This document shows, piece by piece, positions 59,444 to 64,000 of a stretch of DNA of 64,000 nt. The translations under genes were made by a program, and so were the position numbers. The notes under the pieces were generated by a model. The model ran no database searches and was not told the DNA's origin. It saw only the letters and a program-made list of their open reading frames with translations. The DNA comes from Irpex lacteus. Taxonomy: Eukaryota; Basidiomycota; Agaricomycetes; Polyporales; Irpicaceae. How positions within the stretch are numbered: the first letter of the stretch is position 1; each line of letters begins with the position of its first letter. The stretch is from assembly GCA_001986395.2 (NCBI GenBank), contig MQVO02000053.1, positions 50,786 to 114,785 of the forward strand, in the 5' to 3' direction.

Positions 59444-62400
59444 TTACCCTTTCCTGTCCCCCCTGTGCATAAATTCCCAACAACTCTTTCCTGGCTCGAC
59501 GCCCAGAATCTCTTGCACCTGCCCCAAACTCAACTCACAAAACTCCCTTACGCTTCCCACCTTACTCATGACGTGCTTCACGTTCTTCCCCGTTATACCC
59601 GGCAACGTTCTCAACAATTCTTCCGCGGTGGCATTCACCCCAGCACCCTCTCCGTCATCGTCCTCTGCACCAACAGCAATCGCCTTGAGGGGGTCGGGTT
59701 CGGGGCTGTTTGTCTTTAGCTCGTTGAAGATCTCTGCTGTCGCGTACGGTGAAGATGACCAGATGATGCGCACACGAGGGAATGTAAGTGTGAGCAAGAC
59801 GAGTTTGGATTGGATGTTAGGGGAGGCTACTGTGGGCTCGTTTGCGTTTGGCCCGGGCTGTGCTTTTTTCTTGGCCGGGTACTTGCCGGTCGGTCTGACG
59901 AAAGATTTGGTGTCTGCTATGCTTTCTAAAGAAAATGATTTATGCTCTTCCCATTCGATTAGGAGTATTGGATGTTTGTAGTGCGCGGACATCAGTTCGC
60001 ATTGGGTATACCTATGTGATGCTTAACCTGAGTGACATCAAGTTGTAGTGGAGATGACGTACAATCTTCCGCTATTGAAACTTGAAATTAAGTCTGGTAT
60101 ACTTTTCCGTTCAACGCAATGATCTGGAGTGAGAATGTAATCTCCAACTGTTAGAGTAGCAGGGATGACTAGTAGATTTGATGCGTGTAGCAGGGAGGGC
60201 AGAGAAGACCGGAATTCCCGTATGTCCACAACCACCTAGGAATGCAGCCTTTGAGAAGAATTCGATCAACGTAAAAATAGTAGACATACCCTAGAAGGCT
60301 CAGTGTTCAATTCCTTCCTACCACCTGCAACACGTGAACTGATGGTCTTGATTACAGCATCTCCGGCATCCGAACGACGCTCCTCTAAGATAGGCATAAG
60401 CATCGACTACATTTAAAATGGTATCAGTTCCAGTTTGTTGTTCAGATTATCACTGTACTTACACCGCGCTCTTTGATAAGACGCTCAAAAGCATCCTTTT
60501 CCCGCCGCACTCCAGCAAGATACTTAGCCTCTTCGCAACTCATGTTGTATATCAATAGATACACACGGACACCAAGCCCAGGATTACTTTTCTTATATAC
60601 CTATACCAATAGTCAGCTGACAGTAACGAATACAGGGAGACCATTTTACCTCGACGCGACGAACAAAGTCCAAGTTCGGCTCGAACATGATGATGTACCG
60701 CGGCTGCAACTCAGACAGAACCTGATCGTCACTATCGTCAGAGTACGAGCGTACGATGACAGTCTCCTCTGGAGCCACGAGGCCATAATTGTCATCCAGG
60801 TCATCGCCAAACCCGACAAAGGTGATATCCTGCGCCAAGTCACTGGTTGTCTTGCGCTGTGAAAGCTTTTGCAGTGCGGTTCAGAGAGATTAAAGCATTT
60901 CTGGGCAGCAGTGCACTCACAATGCTTCCAATTGATCTACGTCGATGACCTCGTGGCTCGGGGGAGCACCTGCACCATTTGCAGTGCTTCTGGGCTGCGT
61001 AGGGACCGGTGCACCCCCTCTCGTTCTTCTTCGGTTAGCGGCCTGCGCTTGCCTTTCCGCGTCTTTCCTCTGCAGAGCCGCACTGATCTCGCTGTCGTTA
61101 GACCTAGAATGTACCGGCGCCCCTAAGGAAGATGCCCCTCTCTCGGGCGCAGATCTTGACTTGGTTTCAAGCCTACGTTCCAATTGTCTCCGCTGCCACC
61201 GGTGAACATACCATCGCAACTTTCGCTCCATCATTCTTCTCCCTTGACTTCCTGGTGGTGCATCGGGACTCATGTCGTCCAAGAATTCACTTAGGAGCTC
61301 GGATGTACGAAGTGACGAACGTCATTATTAGTACCAGGTTCTTTCCTGGATCACCTAAAATAACATGAATGGTAAGAAACATAAATCAGACGGCAACATG
61401 AGGTGAACGCGTACGTGAGGAAAGCTGTGCTTCCCTGCGGATCATCTCTTCCTCGATCTCTTGTAGAGCAGCGGCTACGAGACTCCACTTAGGGAGCTCT
61501 TCCAAGACAGGCTCCATACCGGCAGGCAACCATGCTGGACGTTCCTCATTCTTCACTTTCGGAGCAGACATAATCTTCCCGGCGCTGCCCTCCGCTTCCA
61601 ACAAAGCCTCCCAAGCTTCGTCGTCGTCAACATTTTATAACCTCTGGTTCGCTCATTGGCTGCTGAACCTTTGAGGTCGTATAACATCTTCTTTTAGCGT
61701 ATTGGAAGATAATGTTTGCTGCGTCGGTGAGAACCATGGTGACTGATTTTGTCGTGTTTTCCCCAGATTGGTTGACAGTGTTTCGACTCAATCAAGCCTT
61801 CCAGATATTGCTGAAAGGCGATGGCGTCGTGTGTTAGAAGCATGCTGGAAATTATCAATAAAACAATTGACAGGCAGATCATGAAAGGCTTACCCAAGGA
61901 GCCGTCGAAGTGTTGCGAGATCGCTGACAAGTTGCTTGGTTCGGGGCCCAACTTTATGCCACACGGAGTCCAGCTGTCGACGGACAACGATATCAAATGA
62001 CTTGAAATATGCGTTTTCGACATTTAGGTCATCCAGATCGAGCTAAGCCGAGACATCAGGGAAAACAGAGAACAAGTCAATAATTCCGCCAGCATACCGT
62101 CGTATTCGAGCGCTTCAGCTCTGAGAGTGTTGTACTCATGCATTGGACGATGGCATTGTGTATCTCAGCCATATATTCCGTCATGTCGATTGTCAATTGC
62201 AGAACGGATCTGTCCCGGCCAAGACAGTCAGAGATATCTTGGTGAAAACTATTCCAATGGTTTGGCGTCAATGCGGGCGACAATGATGTTGTGATGCGCA
62301 CCGAGGATAGATGTGCACTGTACGTAGCTGCAGTTCCTTGAGGATGGTACGAAGTGGCGATAAACCGCTAGTGATGTGTTCTGGTTGATCAGAGAACGCC

Positions 62401-62958
62401 TTCAAAACCCAGCCTTGTTCTTCTCGCGGTACAAACGCGCAATAAATGCTTCTGAAGACGATGGTGATACCCTACGGAGAAGATGTGAGGAATGGTGAGG
62501 CTTATCCAGAGAAAAATATACCTTTCTGAGTGCAGCATGATAATGCCCGTAATCAAATGAGTTGGTATGTCGGAGGTGAGCATGTCTACTGTCAATATTG
62601 CGATGTGAGTGACAGCAGCCCCCCTTTATACAGGTCTTGCCTATACAAACTCGATAATCAGTAGATCATGGCAGTTAAACGGTACTCCTTACCGATCTCT
62701 CTTGTTGGTCTCAAAACCTACAATTCTAAGACCAGGATTTCGGCAACCCATGACGCCAAGTTCTTCTCCTATCGCAGCTTCTTCTTTCAGAAGAGGCATT
62801 GACAAGGATAATGAGGTTCTGAGGAGAGTTGTATATTTGAAGTAGCTTGCATATTATTCGTCGCAGTCCCAATCCTCTGGCAAGAAGCACAAATTCACTG
62901 GTGGAGGGTCATGAATCTTCTCGAGAATGGACTTGTGGAAGGAAAGTAGTGTAGACAT
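59444..62958 (-). pseudogene. RAD1: XPF/Rad1 structure-specific endonuclease, full-length locus with six one-base shifts
   Basis: XPF-family nuclease (ERCC4/Rad1/Rad16). With ERCC1/Rad10 it cuts 5' of lesions in nucleotide excision and crosslink repair. ATG at 62958 (MSTLLSFHKSILEKIHDPPP). The helicase-like half includes LLARGLGLRRIICKLLQIYN, GEELGVMGCRNPGLRIVGFE, VDMLTSDIPTHLITGIIM, FIARLYREKNKAGFLKAFSD and RRQLDSVWHKVGPRTKQLV. The nuclease half has [16 protein letters not shown] and the catalytic [20 protein letters not shown]. HhH domain: LLRTLPGITGKNVKHVM. Introns look normal. The frame breaks six times, near 62901, 62786, 62600, 61782, 61635 and 61318; all but the one at 61635/61318 type are visible as runs gaining or losing one base, and none can be solved by an intron. 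After 61318 the frame is intact to 59444. Either recent pseudogene or consensus errors. Confidence 0.85.
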
Positions 62959-63513
62959 ATTGGAGAATTAGGATCTCCGTATTATGTGCGATAGAGCTAT
63001 ATGTTAAACAATTTAGCATCGAGTCATGGTATGTGTTCAAAGTACCCGGACTTCGGGACAGCGGCCAATGACTCGGAGGCGAGTAATTGTGCGTGACCGC
63101 TACGCCTTTCAGTGTTTTATTCGAGGTACCTATGTCCTAGAGAATAAGATATTCAAAAGTCAGGACAAAGAAACACTGCGTGTCATTTATGCCGTACCAG
63201 ATATCTTCAGTCAACTCAGAATACAGCACTGAGCTCAGGCCAAGGCGAATCGACGCGCGACTGTGGTGGCCGTCACAGTCTAAGTTATAACCCCATCCGG
63301 AAAGTCGGAAAACAAGATTTCGATCGGGGCGTGACGGCATTGGCTGATGTGACAGGGCTGTGACGTTATTGCGTGAGTGTGACGTTCATTTGAGCTTGAG
63401 CCTGAGCCTGAGCCAAACACTACTCGAGGGCAACAGAAGCATGAACATCTATGTACGGGAGAATACAGAGATCCTAATATACATGTTTATACTGAATTCC
63501 ACAATCAACAAGC
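62959..63513. other. intergenic region upstream of XPF
   Basis: Likely XPF promoter and 3' flank of the rightmost gene. A GAGCCT hexamer-like run (about 63390-63414) is the only structure. Nothing else supported. Confidence 0.5.
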
Positions 63514-64000
63514 TTACAGAGTCGAGGCCTTTGAGTTTATGAGCTCAAACCGAAACATCCTTCCACTCTCCTCCTCATCTTTCTCTTCAATTGCAAACGT
63601 GGCCATTTCTTCTGATGAATCAGGAGGGTCTGAGGCTCCTACAGCGCCCTTTAGCCCTCCACTTACTAGCACAGCCCCTGTGCCCACCTCGGCAACCTGG
63701 CCTACCGCTGCGCCAACATCGCCGACGCTACCAACGACGTTCCCTCCAATGTCCCGCGTCTCCTTGCCCATTTCATTCTGTACGATATCGCCAACTGACG
63801 TAGAAATGGCGTCCTTCACGACCTTCGTACCTTCTCCAACGGAGTTATACACGTTCTCCTGCTGCACGTGCTGCCTCTTTAGTTTCTTCGGCAGGTGGGC
63901 CACCAGCAAGACGCGTTGAGAGGAACGCCCCGGCGCTGGCTGCAACAGAAGAGATAGAGGAAGACACGGTTTGTGCAGCGTTGTACAAGGTAGTGGTTGC
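63514..64000 (-). CDS. senescence-domain-like protein, C-terminal part (5' end outside window)
   Basis: Only the 3' end is visible. From the window edge one frame encodes SSVAASAGAFLSTRLAGGPP and EETKEAARAAGE, then meets a stop at about 63846. The adjacent frame continues as NVYNSVGEGTKVVKDAISTS, NEMGKETRDIGGNVVGSVGD and AEVGTGAVLVSGGLKGAVG, ending with an acidic segment EEKDEEESGRMFRF at 63514. Gly/Ala/Val-rich helical repeats like these are typical of senescence/spartin-related fungal proteins, but the assignment is tentative. The two frames belong together by composition, so a small shift near 63846-63858, or an unrecognised intron, is likely. Confidence 0.5.
   Translation of the reverse strand, partial: QPLPCTTLHKPCLPLSLLLQPAPGRSSQRVLLVAHLPKKLKRQHVQQENVYNSVGEGTKVVKDAISTSVGDIVQNEMGKETRDIGGNVVGSVGDVGAAVGQVAEVGTGAVLVSGGLKGAVGASDPPDSSEEMATFAIEEKDEEESGRMFRFELINSKASTL

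Overview
This window looks like nuclear DNA of a mushroom-forming basidiomycete (Agaricomycetes). The genes carry many short (about 47-115 bp) GT-AG introns, and the family mix is typical of that class: a FunK1 fungal protein kinase, a DUF6535 membrane protein, three DUF6533 seven-helix membrane proteins, cytoplasmic ricin-B-type lectins, secreted A1 and S10 peptidases and a GPI-type GH16 glucanase. Family names come from motif recognition alone; no database search was possible. Exon boundaries were worked out by hand, and where I give an amino-acid length the exon lengths sum to a multiple of three.

Layout. 1-11.96 kb is mostly conserved housekeeping: the 3' part of MSH2 (+), a GH16 glucanase (+), a mitochondrial ornithine carrier (+), mitochondrial ribosome recycling factor (-), YAE1 (+) and a FunK1 kinase (+). 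12.6-27.7 kb is an accessory block with four intact, eight-exon, single-domain beta-trefoil lectin genes (three -, one +). Each is preceded by diverged repeats of about 200 bp carrying a CTCC-N3-GGAG palindrome. An aspartic protease and mitochondrial NADP-isocitrate dehydrogenase lie between the lectin pairs, and an S10 carboxypeptidase follows them. 30.8-34.8 kb holds an alpha/beta hydrolase and the U3 snoRNP protein RRP9 (both -). 36.6-40.8 kb is a 1366-residue DUF6535 protein with internal repeats at both ends. 41.1-49.4 kb holds an unknown 618-residue Ser/Pro-rich protein with a decayed fragment copy beside it, an RRG7-like mitochondrial protein and an unknown 684-residue protein with a C-terminal hydrophobic segment. 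49.6-59.4 kb has three DUF6533 genes, a small single-pass membrane protein and an NmrA-like oxidoreductase. 59.4-62.96 kb is the complete XPF/Rad1 repair nuclease locus (-), and a partial senescence-domain-like gene runs off the right edge.

The most notable observation is that the XPF locus keeps its family motifs and splice sites but needs six single-base shifts to be read through, five of them in short mononucleotide runs. The other genes together, roughly 25 kb of coding sequence, need at most one or two. This is either a recent pseudogene or a patch of poor consensus sequence. The second is the lectin family with its shared upstream repeat arrays, whose recurring palindrome is a candidate regulatory element.

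Gene relationships: MSH2 (mismatch repair) and XPF (nucleotide excision and interstrand crosslink repair) are both DNA-repair genes, but at opposite ends of the window. RRF1 and YAE1 share a 197-bp divergent promoter. RRG7 and the 684-residue gene share one of 218 bp. No rRNA, convincing tRNA, CRISPR array or intact transposon was seen.
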